Source of the DNA: Pigoraptor chileana
Taxonomy: Eukaryota > Opisthokonta > Filasterea
Assembly (NCBI GenBank): GCA_943704495.1
Contig: CALSCR010000451.1
Coordinates: forward strand, 1 to 44,790
Reading direction: 5' to 3'
DNA length: 44,790 nucleotides
Shown: positions 25,062-37,800 of the stretch, piece by piece
How positions within the stretch are numbered: position 1 is the stretch's first letter
Layout: each line of letters starts with the position of its first letter
The notes under the pieces: model-generated
What the model saw: the letters and a program-made list of their open reading frames with translations, nothing else
What the model was told of the DNA's origin: nothing
The model's database searches: none
Program-made: the position numbers and the translations under genes

Positions 25062-28000
25062 TGTGGAGTCCATGTCCATGGGCACGACACCTAATACATC
25101 TCTCTCTCTCTCTCTTGTGTCAATTTTGTGGAGTCCATGGGCACAGCGCCTATGACACTGACTTGAATCCTACATCTCTCTTGTGTCAATGGGCTTATGC
25201 CTAAGGCGTTTTGAGTACTGAAGGTCTCTCTCTCGATCACTTGCTTGTCGCTCTCTGCCCCCCACTCCCCTCTCTTTGTGGAGTCCATGGCATAGAATCT
25301 GAAGACAGGCTTGAATCGGCTGTACTTGAATTTTAATGCACGCACCGCCATTGGCTTGACTGCTTCTGATGTATTGACATCTGTGCCTGTGCGCTTTTAA
25401 TGTATGGCATATCATATGTCGTCGTCACTCTATTCTCTACTTATCCGGCTGTGATCCCAACCCCTCAGATCTGCAGATGCAAAAGGATATCCGGGCATAC
25501 GATATGCATTATGCTGCACTGAGTCTGGATAAAAGGTGTGTGTTTTACTCTCGCTGAGTATTGAACTTTAATGCGGCTGCATTTGCGAGTGAAGTGGGGC
25601 TGTTGGTGAGGGCCCACCCACCGCCAGTTGCCAGAGGCTGCCTCTGTTGACCCTAAATTCCCTTTGTGTCGTCGCAGTCAGCGGCAGACTGCGTTCATTC
25701 TGCACGTGCCGGGCTTGCTGGAATCAAGGCCTCCTGTCACGTATGGAGATGTCGTCATGATCGAAGCGGCGGGTGTTCACCCGATCTTGTATGAGGGTCG
25801 CGTGTACAGGTGCGATTTCCATTGTGGTGTGCTTTGGTTTGTTTGATTCTGCATTTGTTGTGTTTGCATCGAGTCATGGCGCGAATTGGAATTGCAAAAG
25901 GCAACCAAATAGTGACAGTTGTGTAGCGTGAGTGCCGGCGGTTTTCTCGCACTTGCGAGTGCGTTCCAGTGGATCTCCGTGTAGACATACTGCCTAGTAT
26001 ACTGGCGTGCCCCTACCTATCTCTCACTGTCAATTTGACCAAGCGCATTACATTTCAGTTGTGATGATTTGGCGCACTGTCTTTTCTCGTCTGCAATGCT
26101 TTCTTGAACGGCAATGGAACAACTAATATAACCGCATGAGCGCGTCACGAAATAACTCACATGTATTCCGCGCAACTGGGGTGGTGTATTTTCTCTCCAT
26201 GCCTCTCCCGCCGTCTCGTGCATGCAGAATCGACCGCAAGAGCGAGCGGCTCTGGCTTCTTGTCGGCTCGAATGGCTGCCATCCCCACACCGCCCTCCGA
26301 TTCACCGTCCGCTTTGCCGTCAATCGACACCCGATCTACGAGATGCGGCGTGCCATGCGGTCAATGTCAGTCCTGCTCCACCCCCCGGGACACCAGCCCG
26401 TGGCCTCCCAACAGGTCCATGCCCTGGTTGATGGCGTCTCTGGCCACGAAGTCCCTAGCAACTTTGCGCTGCGTCGGCTCTTCCCAACTGCGGCCGATTT
26501 TAACACGCCGTGGCGCGAGGGAATGGCAATCGGCATAAAGACACCAAACTTCCCCTTTGACTGGGATCAGCTCAAGGCAGTCCAGGCAATCGTGGACTGG
26601 GACGGCCCACAGCAGCTCGGCGTCGCACCATTTGTGCTCCATGGTCCCCCGGGCACGGGCAAGACATGCACAATCGTCGAGGCTGTCGCGCAGGTGAGGG
26701 TTCGAGTCTCAGTTAAGTTTGATCATGTTTGGAGTGCGGAGGCAGTGGGAAGGGAGTGTGGCGAATGTATATATATAAAAATGTTTTGTCGATCTCAGAT
26801 TGCGGGTGTCTGCCTCACACTGTCGACTGCAAGTGTCTGTTGTGCTGGTCTGAGTGTGAGTCTGTCTGTGCAAAGTATATGTGTGTAAAGTTTGTGACGA
26901 TTAAATATGATAATGTAATTGTGTGTTTGGGTGGTTTGCATATCCTTCTGCCCTTTGTTCGCCGAATGCATTGTCCCATCCGTCAGATCATCGCGCGAAA
27001 TCCAAAAGCTCGCGTGCTTTGTGTTGGCCCCAGCAACACAGCCGCCGACGTTGTGTGCAGCCGTCTTGCAGCAAGGCTTGCCGATACCTTCCAAACGGAG
27101 GTGAGTTAGTGCTGCTGTTTGGTCGTTGGATGCAAGAAGCAACTCTCACATTTACCACATTCCTCTTGCACTGATTTGGCCGTCTCTTATATTACTGTCA
27201 ATCTCTGAATCTGCTTGTGCGGGGTCCATGGGCAGAGCCCCGACATTGACTTAATCTCATACTTCTCTCGTTAATGGAGTCCATGGGCATGGCGCCTAAC
27301 ACTCTGGCTTTGAATCCTGCCTCTGATTTTGCATATTTTCTTCGACGTGGTGCTCGTATGTACATTCTTGTCATGTAATCCCATGCTCAACCATCCGGCG
27401 ATGTGTATTTTTTGCGTTGTTTTGGTGATTGTTCCTTTCCAATGCTCGCAGCCCAATCTTATGCTGAGGCTGAATTCGCACACGCGCTTCGTGCAAGAGG
27501 TTCCCATTGCACTGCTCAAATTCTGCGCCATGGATGCTGCAAGCTTCTTTACCGTCCCCGCCATGACAACCCTTGTCGGGTGAGTGACGCTGCATCGGAT
27601 ACCATTTTTAGAGCCTGAAATTCAGCGTGCATGATCATGACACTCGCTGTACTATGTTGGAAGTTTCGTTTTCATTTTGCTCCCCCATGGGGTACAATTT
27701 CCCTCAAGAATAGAGAGACTCCTCATGTCAGTGCCCATGATTAACTTCTTGGTTGAGTCCGGTCTTGCCCTCCCTGGTCTTTCTTGATTACAGCAATTTA
27801 AAAATGCATGGCTTGCTCTAATTAGTGTGTGGCATTAACCAAAATATGGCATCGCTCAACGCCCGAAATTGTTCCCTCTGATCTCCCTCTTTACACGCGC
27901 CACCGCCAGCCACCGTATTGTTGTCGCCACGTGCATATCGGCGGGCCTCCTTGTCAGTGCTGGTCTGTCTGCGTGTCACTTTGACTATGTCTTCGTCGAC

Positions 28001-29495
28001 GAGTGTGCGCAGGCAACAGAGCCGGAGGTTCTTGTTCCCCTCTCCCTTGCGGGCCCAAAGTGCAAGGTTGTCCTCTCTGGCGACCACAGCCAGCTGGGTC
28101 CATCCATCCGCAGCAACGCCTGCATTGCGCGCGGCCTTGGCACGTCGCTTCAGGAGCGGCTGATGCGCCTGTATGTTGAAATCGAGTGGAATAAGCCCAC
28201 GGCCCACTGCCCCCATGTGGCGCTGAGGAAGAATTACCGCTCTGACGGACCGATGGTTTCCGTGCCCTCGGCGCTGTTCTACGGCGGTCAGATTGAGGTG
28301 GCGCCGGATGGGTGTGCGCTTGCTGCGCAGCTGCCGTGGCTGCCCAACCAGGCGTTTCCGATGCTGTTTTACAGCGTCGAGGGTGAGGACATCCGGCAGG
28401 GCGATTCGCTCGTCTCGTTCAACAACCCTTTGGAAGCAATTGTTATCGCAGATATTGTCGAGAGAATATTCCGCAGTAATGTTTCTCGGGATTTCGATGC
28501 AAACAGTGGGTCCGCCGCCCACGTGCAGGGTGATGACATGTCTGGTGTGGTTACCAACGACACTGTGACTGCGGCGGTCAGGAGGGACGGTGTCGACGCC
28601 CCTCTTGTCCAGACAGACATCGGCGTCATCAGCCCCTTCCGCGCCCAGGTCAAGTCCCTCCGTCAGCTTCTCCGTAACCGAAACCTCGGTGCCGTCGACG
28701 TTGGGACTGTAGAGGACTATCAGGTGCGCCCTTGCTCTCTGGCGTGTATCGGGTATTCACTGGCTTTTTTTGCATTGATTTTCCTGTGTGCTTGGTGTTC
28801 GATCATGGAACCCTACCCTGACTGCTTTGCTTTACCATCTGCTTACACGTCCACATGCTGTCTGTGTGGGTGGGTGTATGTTTGGGTGGGTGTATGTGTG
28901 TGGGCAGGGACAAGAGCGCAAAATTGTTGTTCTGTCAACAGTTCGCTCTCAGTCGACATGGCTTGCGTACGACCGCCGCAGTGGCATGGGACTGATAGGC
29001 AATCCAAAGCGCTTCAATGTGGGCATCACGCGTGCACGCTCCCTCCTCGTTGCTGTTGGAAACCCCCGCATCCTCTGCAGGGATGCGAACTGGCGCGCCT
29101 TCATTTCCCACTGTGCGCGCAATTCATCGGTGATGGGCGCCGACTGCGGTGACATACTTGCCATGTGCGACGCCGCAGCAGAGAAGGCAACGGCGTCCGT
29201 GCAGCGAATGGACTCTCTTGCCGGTGGTCCAGCGAGCATGGCATCAGCTTCGCGCGCAGACGCACTGCTCGCTTCCCTGGAGAGCACTCGTAGGGATGCA
29301 GAGACAATGGCCACTCTCGACTCGTCGCGGTGGCTTGGTCGCCGGGCAGGTGGCTCGGGTGGCATTGACGATGACGGCGGCAACGGATATCCCATTCTGC
29401 TGCCAGGTGATTTGGATGAGGACGGCTCCTACACCATGGACGACGACTCGGACCTGTTTTTCTCTGATGATAAGGAGTGGCGCATTGTCATGTGA
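23798..29495 (+). CDS. MOV10-like SF1 RNA helicase
   Basis: Ten exons with consistent phases: 23798-23884, 24049-24541, 24814-25023, 25469-25535, 25678-25809, 26228-26693, 26987-27100, 27452-27579, 27910-28723, 28908-29495; about 1,032 residues (human MOV10 1,003). The N-terminal half has the beta-rich region of MOV10/SDE3 proteins, then LQMQKDIRAYDMH and HVPGLLESRPPVTYGD, matching MOV10 order. Helicase motifs: I GPPGTGKT (about 469-476), Ia VGPSNTAADVV, II VDECAQATEPE (about 595-605), III LSGDHSQLGP, IV ISPFRAQV, V TVEDYQGQER, VI GNPKRFNVGITRAR. MOV10 proteins unwind RNA in silencing, transposon control and decay. Motif II is DECA, as in IGHMBP2, rather than DEAG. Introns 3 and 7 hold several family A/B repeats. 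The C-terminal tail is acidic and ends WRIVM. Confidence 0.93.
25061..25100 (-). repeat. Family A interspersed repeat copy
   Basis: Diverged minus-orientation copy between two TC tracts in intron 3 of the MOV10-like gene. Confidence 0.7.
25124..25176 (-). repeat. Family A interspersed repeat copy
   Basis: Full minus-orientation copy, almost identical to the one at 16748, in intron 3 of the MOV10-like gene. Confidence 0.8.
25188..25226 (-). repeat. Family B interspersed repeat copy
   Basis: Minus-orientation copy with GGGCTTATGCCTAAGGCG and GAGTACTGAAGGTC, running into TC repeats. Confidence 0.75.
25276..25320 (-). repeat. Family A interspersed repeat copy, diverged
   Basis: Begins GTGGAGTCCATGG and ends CTTGAATC; the middle is diverged. 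Fourth element in the same intron. Confidence 0.6.
27216..27262 (-). repeat. Family A interspersed repeat copy, diverged
   Basis: GGGGTCCATGGGCAGAGC followed by ACATTGACTT, in intron 7 of the MOV10-like gene. Confidence 0.6.
27271..27322 (-). repeat. Family A interspersed repeat copy
   Basis: TGGAGTCCATGGGCATGGCG ... TTGAATCCTGCC, directly after the preceding copy. Confidence 0.7.
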
Positions 29496-30015
29496 TGCGC
29501 CGTTTTGTGGTGAGGTCGTGGTGCTGTCGTGCTCGCAATGTGTTTTTATTGGTTCCCTGTATAAACTTAACCTGTGTGACATGACAAGCACTTTGTGTTC
29601 TCTGTGAGGTGTGAGTGTTGTTGACTCGGTTATGCCGCGAGTCTACGTGTTCGCTTAGGACTGCTCTCCAAATTATCCAATATCAAACGGTCAGAAATTG
29701 ACATGCTCCAATGGCACTGAGTCATTGACAATTCGCAAGCTCCCAACGGACATTTGAAGATCACAACGACTAGCCAAATACTATTTCATGTAGAAACAAC
29801 ATGTAAACTAGCAATTCCACGGAACCACAGAGGAGACAGTCAAGACTGTCGACAAAGCATCTGCAATATGGTCATTCATTTCGACGACATTTATTTCAGG
29901 AGCAGTGGGATGCACGCACAATCTGAACACGGGACTGCAAAGTCGACGTACGCACACGCACCGGCTCGTAGGTCCCATGCAGTGTGTTTAAGGTGCATGA
30001 TATTTACAAACGGGC
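29496..30015. other. Convergent 3' spacer
   Basis: Holds the 3' UTRs of the MOV10-like gene and the sacsin-like gene. No exon or canonical AATAAA is convincing. Confidence 0.5.
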
Positions 30016-31834
30016 TCACAGGGGTTCACCGCTTCCATCTATGGGCATACCCATCGATGCCATGACGGCCACAAATGAGGGCAGATAGCGCTCGCTATAG
30101 GCTTTGAAATACGACGCGAACACTTGGTTGTGCGGCGATTCGAAATTGTGGGCCAATTCATGGGAGAATGTAAAGAACCAGAAGATGTATGCCCCTTGCG
30201 ACGGCGACACGGCACCATCCGATGAAACTGCTTTGTTGCGCAATCGGTCGACGTCGCGTTAGACAGTGACGATTGAGGTATCAAGTGAAACTGAGCATAC
30301 CACGCACATAACATACATAAGAGCAAATGACCGATCGGAGTCTAGACCTTACGCAATCGGCATAAACAAGCAACCGTCGGCTCGCGACAGGGAAGTGGTA
30401 AGAAACACACAACCAAACAAGGAACAAAGTGACGCACCTCCGACATACTGACGCCTCGTGATGAATTCGTACACATTGAAGAAGAGGGAGCCACCACCGT
30501 TAAAGGCAATCGTCCGCCCACTGGCGTCGTAGAAGACGTGGAGTGAGTCCTGCGGCACTCTGAACACCGATCCGAGGCGGAGCACGAGGCCAACAAAGCA
30601 CTCAACTGCGAACATTCAAAGGATGTCTCATTCACATTAAAATCAACGAATCCGTGCTTCAGTCGCGGCAAATCCCACACCTCTACAGTCTAGATCAGGC
30701 TGGCGACACTGAACACACACACCTAAGGCGACCAAACATCAAAATACGATTGACGCCCACGGGAGGTCATAAAATTAACGGCAAGGGGAATACACCTGGG
30801 GATTTAAAAAAATCGGCCATAGAAGTCATGGTCATGAAAGGAAGAAATGGTGTGCAACACTCACTGACGGCGGCATTTTGTACAATAACATCATGAGGCG
30901 TGTTAACGTGTAGGTAGACGGGAATCCGATCAAAACGAGCTGCGAGTGTCAAATTTTGCGGTTCCATGACGTCGCACGATGTCTCCGACGGAAGCACCCT
31001 GCCATGTGGCCCAGGCAGTGGAGAGAGTGGGTGTTGAAATATATTCAATGTCGTGGAGCGCCACTGTATGCGCATTAATTCTCTAATCGAAACGCCTTTG
31101 CCGAAGTTCATCAAAGAAAGGGTTAAGGAGCAATGCCACCTCCTCACTGAAAAAGAGGATTCAAGTCAATGTTCCAAGCGCAATGGCCATGGACTCCAGT
31201 CCATAAACACAAGTAAACGAGAGGATGCGTGTGATGCACAGGAAATATAAGGAGGGTGTTGAGAGGTCTAGATATGGGACATTGGCACACACACACAGCA
31301 TTATGGACGATCCGGTCAGGGCCGCCAGATGTCACGACTTACCGATTGAATCCGCCGGATAAGTAGTTTGTGCCATTGAAAGGCTTGCATCCCTTAGCAC
31401 TGCGCTCCAAAGCATCGTCGAGCGCGGCGTCAGTCATAGGCGCGCCGTTACCACCGCCGTTACCACCGCCGTTACCACCGCCGTTGCCGCCCCCCGAACG
31501 CCCCGCCGGGGGAAGTGGACACACCGTAGACGACGGATCGTTTCCAGAACGATTGCCTCTCGAGGATTGGCCTACCCCCGGTTGGGAAGGCGGTTGTTGT
31601 GCATTCACGGGACTGCCCTGCCTCCCACGGAAGAAACCACCAATTGAGTCGAATAGTCCACTACCCGTGCCTGGAGGCCCTTTGGGTGCCGGTGAGAGTG
31701 TCGGCGTCGCGGCTGTGTTCGGTGCAGTGGTTGGTGCTGATGGGAGCGGCTTTGCTGAACCCTCGTCCGCCACTTTCCCCCCTTGCTGCTGTGGCTGTTG
31801 TTGTTGCTGCTGTTGCTTCTGCTGCTGCTGCTGC

Positions 31835-31883
<49 letters not shown>

Positions 31884-34800
31884 GCTTGGCATCGTCGCGC
31901 GGCAGTTTGCTCACTTTCGGGTATCCGCGGAGAAGGCTTTCGGTCGCCGCGTCGACGTTGTTCTTCAACGCAGCAAGCAAACTGACAAGGTATTCCGGGT
32001 CGCAGTCTGGAAATGCATCGAGCAGGTATGCCATCGCTTTTGCAGCGTCCGGGTCACGTGGCGTCACATGACTTCCAGGCACACTGGGAGGTGCAGCGGA
32101 TGCCGCGGGGACGACCAACTCCTGCTGTGCGGGCGGTACCTTTTGAGTGACGGTGGCGGGGGCATCGGGAGGCCGCTGGGTGGAGGACCCCCCCGGCCCC
32201 TGCATGACCACGACCTGGTCAGCAAGTATTCGGTCGACGGGAAATCCTTTGTTGCGCAGGTTTGCGAGGGATGTTTGCAGAAGCGTCGATAGAATGAAGC
32301 CGTCGTTCATTGCCGGGCGCTTGAAGATGACACCAGCCATCGCAAGACCCACATCGTACAGGTCCATATCACGGGTAACGCACAGCACGGGCTGCGAAGC
32401 CGCCATCGCCTTCTGCTCAGGGATGCCGCAATGAAGAAGTGTGTATATAAAAGCGCATATGGAGGGGAAAAGAAGAATGGTAAGATACATGCAGAAATCC
32501 AGTCAAACTATACAGTATGCGAGCCCCACCGTGTCTCCGGGAGAACACAATCCAACATTCATGCCAATTATTGTTATTATTTAGTACCATGGTAGCATGC
32601 CACAAGCTCAGAACAGCGAGCGACTGGCTCTTGGTGATACGCAAAGGAAGGAGAGCAGGCACACCCACCGACGCCGGCCCTAGGAGTGGCGCAATCTCCT
32701 TTGCAACGACAACACACGCGGTCGTCTGGAGGACGCGCGTGTTTGAGGACGAGCGAAACGTCACGTGACGGTCAATCCGGGGGAATTCGCGGACTTCAAT
32801 CGACTGAAGGACCTTCTCCGCACCCTTTTTGGCGTCCGGTCGCATGCGGTGGCCCTCGTATAGGAAAACGGGCGCGCGCTGCCGAATCTGCGCAATAAAG
32901 CAGGGGGCGTGACATCTGTCAGTACGCATGCGGCACATTGTGAGCAGGATGAATCCTCTAGATCGGGGAAAACGAAGGAAAAGCATAAGGGACGAGGCCC
33001 ACGACATATATGAGTTGTATGGAGACACAAACGACACAGAATTAACAGCCCCAACCCGCCTTCGCCTGCAGAGCCTTGCTCGACTCAGACAGTGTGACCT
33101 GCCCAGTCGGTCGCGTTGTCGTTGCCGCCTCAGACGATATCCACCTGCAATGAACGAGAGGGGACACATTCGGGAGTGGAGGAGGTGTAAGTGAGAATCT
33201 TACAAAGGGCGTGTGCGCTTGGCGCTCATGTAATGTAATTAATGTAACAGCATAGTGTGTGCCACAGTAGAGTGTGCCCATTAAGGCAATCAAAAGACGC
33301 AAACTCCAGTTTCATGAGCGTAACGATGGACAGAGTATGCCTTTTCAGTCCCCCCCCCTAGTTGAAGACGCGAAACTCACTTGCAGCCCAGCCCCTCGTA
33401 AAAGCCCTCGAGAAGGGAATCCATCGGCGCGCACGGAGGATTAAATGCCTTCCGCAGTACATTGTCGTCCACAAGAGACACATCCCGCGCGCGATAGAGC
33501 GAGTGCACGAGGCCAATACGGATGTCGGATGCATCGGCGGAAGTAGATGCCGCCTGCTGAGTACCCTGCAAACAAAGAACGTTATTGTGAATTCAGTGCG
33601 AGCTGTGTGTGTGTGTGCGAGTGCGAGCGGGCACAAGTGGCGCAGTGTATTGTGTGCCAGGTCATGTTTGCGAGAGTGACATCACAGGAGAGTGAGAGCA
33701 ACGAGAGCTCAAGAACAAGGAAAAGACCGACGTAGGATTAAAATCAGTGGCTCAGCGCTGTGCACACGAACTCCACAACTGAGACAGACAAAGCGACAGA
33801 CAAAGAAAAAGAGAAACAGAAATAGGCAGGGAGAGACGTAGGATTATCTCAGCACTGTGCCTATATACTCCACAATTGCAATTGGGCAACAGAGAAGGGA
33901 GTGAAGAAAGAAGGACCGAGCGCGGGGAGATGGAACATACATCAATATTTGAATCAATGTTGAAGCGCATTACTAATGCAGTTCATACCTCCGGTGGGTC
34001 GTCGTCGCGCAGAGTAAATCCGAGTAGAAAGGCGCTCTTCTGCATCTCCTCTTTTAAACTGCTTGGAAATGACGCAGCACTAACGGCAATGAGGCGCAAC
34101 ACACCCAGGTATTCATCCACCTGCAACGCCAACGGCACGGAATGATGACAACCGGAATAAGTAAATAAAAACAAGTAAATATGCAAGCATCAGCGTGCAA
34201 TCACGGACACACAACAAAGATGCCATAACCATGAAGGCACGCAACACATGCAGCCCCACATCACACACGTACGCGTGGGAGATTGATTGCAACAGGACAC
34301 CAACCCCAAGCTCATTCAGAATCCGCTGTGCTTCCCCGGTCCTTCCCACGATTTCTTTTGCCACCTGTGACTCGTAAAAAGTGCGTGGGTGCGCATGTGA
34401 GCGTATGTGCACATTAGTGTATGGGCCACCATTATACGCCAGGGTAGGTGACAGGGCACGCGGACTGCCATCACACAAAGCAAGATAGTGCTGTCGAACA
34501 CGGTACTTCACTAAATAGCTCGAGAAAGCCACCATCGACCTCTACCTTGTCTGTTACATATGACATGCAATCCATGCAACCCTGTCCGTGCGCAACAGCG
34601 CAAACAAAATAACACACGCAAAACGAACACTCAGAACACACACACACAACGACACAAACACACACCTCTGCAGGGCTGGGTTCGTCCCTCACGCCGCATC
34701 CGCGCAGAAATAGATTAGCCTGCTGCCCGAAATCAACGCACGGAAAGAGTAGCGCTGCGAGAGAACGACCCGACTGCGAGCCACCCGCGCCCTCCGCCAG

Positions 34801-37800
34801 CCCATCGCCACGTGTGGACGCAAAGCACACGCGATAAGGCTCCATGTGCACAAATTCACTCTGCGGCGGCGGCGGAAGGGCGCTGTATGGCGGCGGACCT
34901 GATGCGGACGGCGGCGGCGCAAGTCGCGGAGGGACGGCGGAGGCAGCGGATGCTTGGCGTGCGGGAATGGCCCTTGCGTTGACGGGGATGAAGGCCAGTC
35001 GCCGAATCGTCTCCCACTCGGCACGGCCGAATTCATGCTGTCGCGAGGCAAGATAGGCAAACACCGATGATGCGGATCTGGGCGAGGGAGCAAAAGCGCG
35101 ATGAGACTGGCTGTTGGGTCGCACAAACAAAGCACCGGAGCACAACATACATCGGCACAGCACGCTGCAGACATCATTGCCGTCAAACAATGCAGCAACC
35201 AAACAAAGGAAGCAGAAATGGACAGCGGCCCATCGCACACCCACTTGTTGTCAGGCAGCCTCGACGAGAGGGCTTTCACAAGTGCGGCGCCGTGCGGATG
35301 CTCTCTGACGCCCAGTGACGTCGCCTGCCTCGTGACGTCCTCGCGCACTACCTTGAAGCCGAGTACGGCGGCGGATGGACTCACAAAGCACTCTGTCGGA
35401 AGACCGAGCGACGGCAGACCCTCGGCACTGCAGGTTGCAAGGTGGAACGGGGATCCGGGGTGTTAGCTGCGGGAAATCACGGATGAGGCAGAGGTACACA
35501 ATACCGGGGATGCAAACGACTGTAGAGTGACCCATGCATGCGCCCACCTTTTGGAGAAGTCCTTGCACGGAATTATGGGGACGTCCACTGATGCCGGCCT
35601 GTCGACAGACGCATGCATGCAGAAGGTGGTGCGGAGAAGGACAACGAATCGGTATGGGTTGGGACATCAGCACAGTCAGATCCCAAAGGGCAGACACACA
35701 CACACACACACACGCACGCACGCACGCACAACCTTAAGCAAGTGTGCAACGCCCTGCCCAGTGACACATTTCAGCATGCAGCATGGTCCAAGAGAGAAGA
35801 GCGACCGCAACAACGCACGTGCACGCACCTGTACTCGGCGGCGTAAAATTCCTCCATGTGCTGCGCGAGGTAGCAGAGGGCCGCATGCTTCACGCCCTCT
35901 GACTCGCCCAGGCCGGCCTTCACTATGAGGTCGTCGAGGGACGGATGAACCTTCAGCCCAAGTGCAGACAGAAATTTCGCTGTCACGTGCACGCCGGGGG
36001 GATACCCCAAAAGGGAGACGAGGGTGAGTGCGGCGGCCATCAAATAAAATGCGTGAAAATGCCGCATGGACAAATACATGCAAATGTGGCAGGGACTAAA
36101 GAGCAAGGGCACCTAAGGCTTGAAATATACAGAGACACAGACACAGACCTTCAGTACTCAGAACGCTTAGGCGCAGGCCCATCAACTCAAAACACACACA
36201 GACACACGGACACATATAGACATACACAGGGGACTCACCCTCTGCGGTACCCTGCCGCAACCTGGACCGCCAGTGGAGCACCGGCAGCGACAGCGCACGT
36301 GACTCGGCCGTGGGAAAATACAGGGCGGACGGCATGCACTTCAGGCGCGCCACTCCCTTCGCATCGGTGGCCGACACGGACACGTCGCCGGCCCCGGATG
36401 CGATGACGCTCTTGGCCATGCCCACAAACCACCCGCCCCACCCGGCCTTCTGCTCCTCTGCCTCCCTCGCGAGTGCGTCGGCGCGGTCCTGCTCCGTCTC
36501 GCACGGAAGAAACGCGGTGCGGCGGAGACGAGACCACTCGTCCTTGGAAAATGTTCCCTGCTGCGACGCGAGAAAGCGCACGAGTTTTTCTGCGTCCCAC
36601 CCCAGGTGGGAGTCAAGGCGCGTGAATATGACCGAGAGGTCGATGCGTTCGCGCACACCAAGCATGACGATAAAGTCCCTTCCACAGCGACGCTCCACAG
36701 ACTCCGCCACGCGCGGCACATCTTCAAACATGTCCACCGCCCTAACGTGAACTGCCGACGCGACGCACAGTCCGTGAGATTCGGTGGGAATGCAACGGAC
36801 CGCAGCGAGAGCGTCCCTCACCGCGGCAAGCTCATTTGACGAGCTGCTCTGACGCATCTTAGCCATTGCAACGAGGATTCGCTCCCACACGTCATGATGC
36901 GTCAGTGGCGCATCACACCCGTCTGCACCGGGTGGCGATATGCCTTGCGCACTTCTGCCCTTGGAATTCACGGCGGCTGTTGGCCCGGATGATGCCCCCT
37001 GATGTGCGCCTGCTACCGGGGCTGTCACCGGGGCTGTTACTGCGGCTGTTACTGCATTCTGTCCCCGCGTAACGCCGGTCGCCTGTGACGGCACAGGCGC
37101 TGGTATGACTGCCGCTGATTGTGAAGCAGTGCCCATCGGAGCCATTTGCTGCGTCGTCGTGTCCGCCGGGGCACGGGGCACGTGACTATGCTGGACTTCG
37201 CCGGGCGCGGTTTCACTGCCACCCGTCACCCCGGATGCGGTTGGGCTGCGATACTGCGGTGGCGCCATTCCGCGCTGTTGATTCACAGCAACGGAAGCAA
37301 GGTACACGGCCCATTCGCCAATCCCGAGCTCTCGCCAAAACGGCACAAAAAAGTCATACCCGAGCTCACCCTTGCCGAAATGCTGCGAGATTTCAGAGGG
37401 AAAAGTAGTGGGCGGCACTGGCAATCCCGGGGGTATTTTTGACGGCAAAGTGTAGCGCGTGTAGAAGGTGAGAGGGACCGGTGGAGGGTCCTCACGTGAC
37501 AGTGCGGATGCGCTGTCCGCAGCTGCACACGTCACAACGCACGCGCCAAATATGCGCTTCAGCCACTCGGCGCGAACAGTTTTGCCACCGGCGTAAAGAC
37601 CGTGGGCGACGGAAGAGCCGTCGTCGGGAACTTCGCCACGACACGCGCGGATGCACCAGCGAATCAGACGGACACATTCCTGCAATGCAACAACAAACAC
37701 ACACACACACACACATAATGGGAGTAAGGCTCACAAGGACAAACGACACCAGCACTGCAATCGGTTCATCGCAAGATCCAGTGTCATCATCGCAAACATT

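Noticed and set aside
31370-32071. Plus-strand frames with cysteine or leucine runs
   Set aside because: Mirrors of the polyQ and Gly-Asn coding repeats of the sacsin-like gene.
34541-34580. Extra 36-bp exon in the sacsin-like gene (GCMDCMSYVTDK)
   Set aside because: It keeps frame and has AG/GT borders, but the direct join SPAE to VAKEIV matches the family pattern better.
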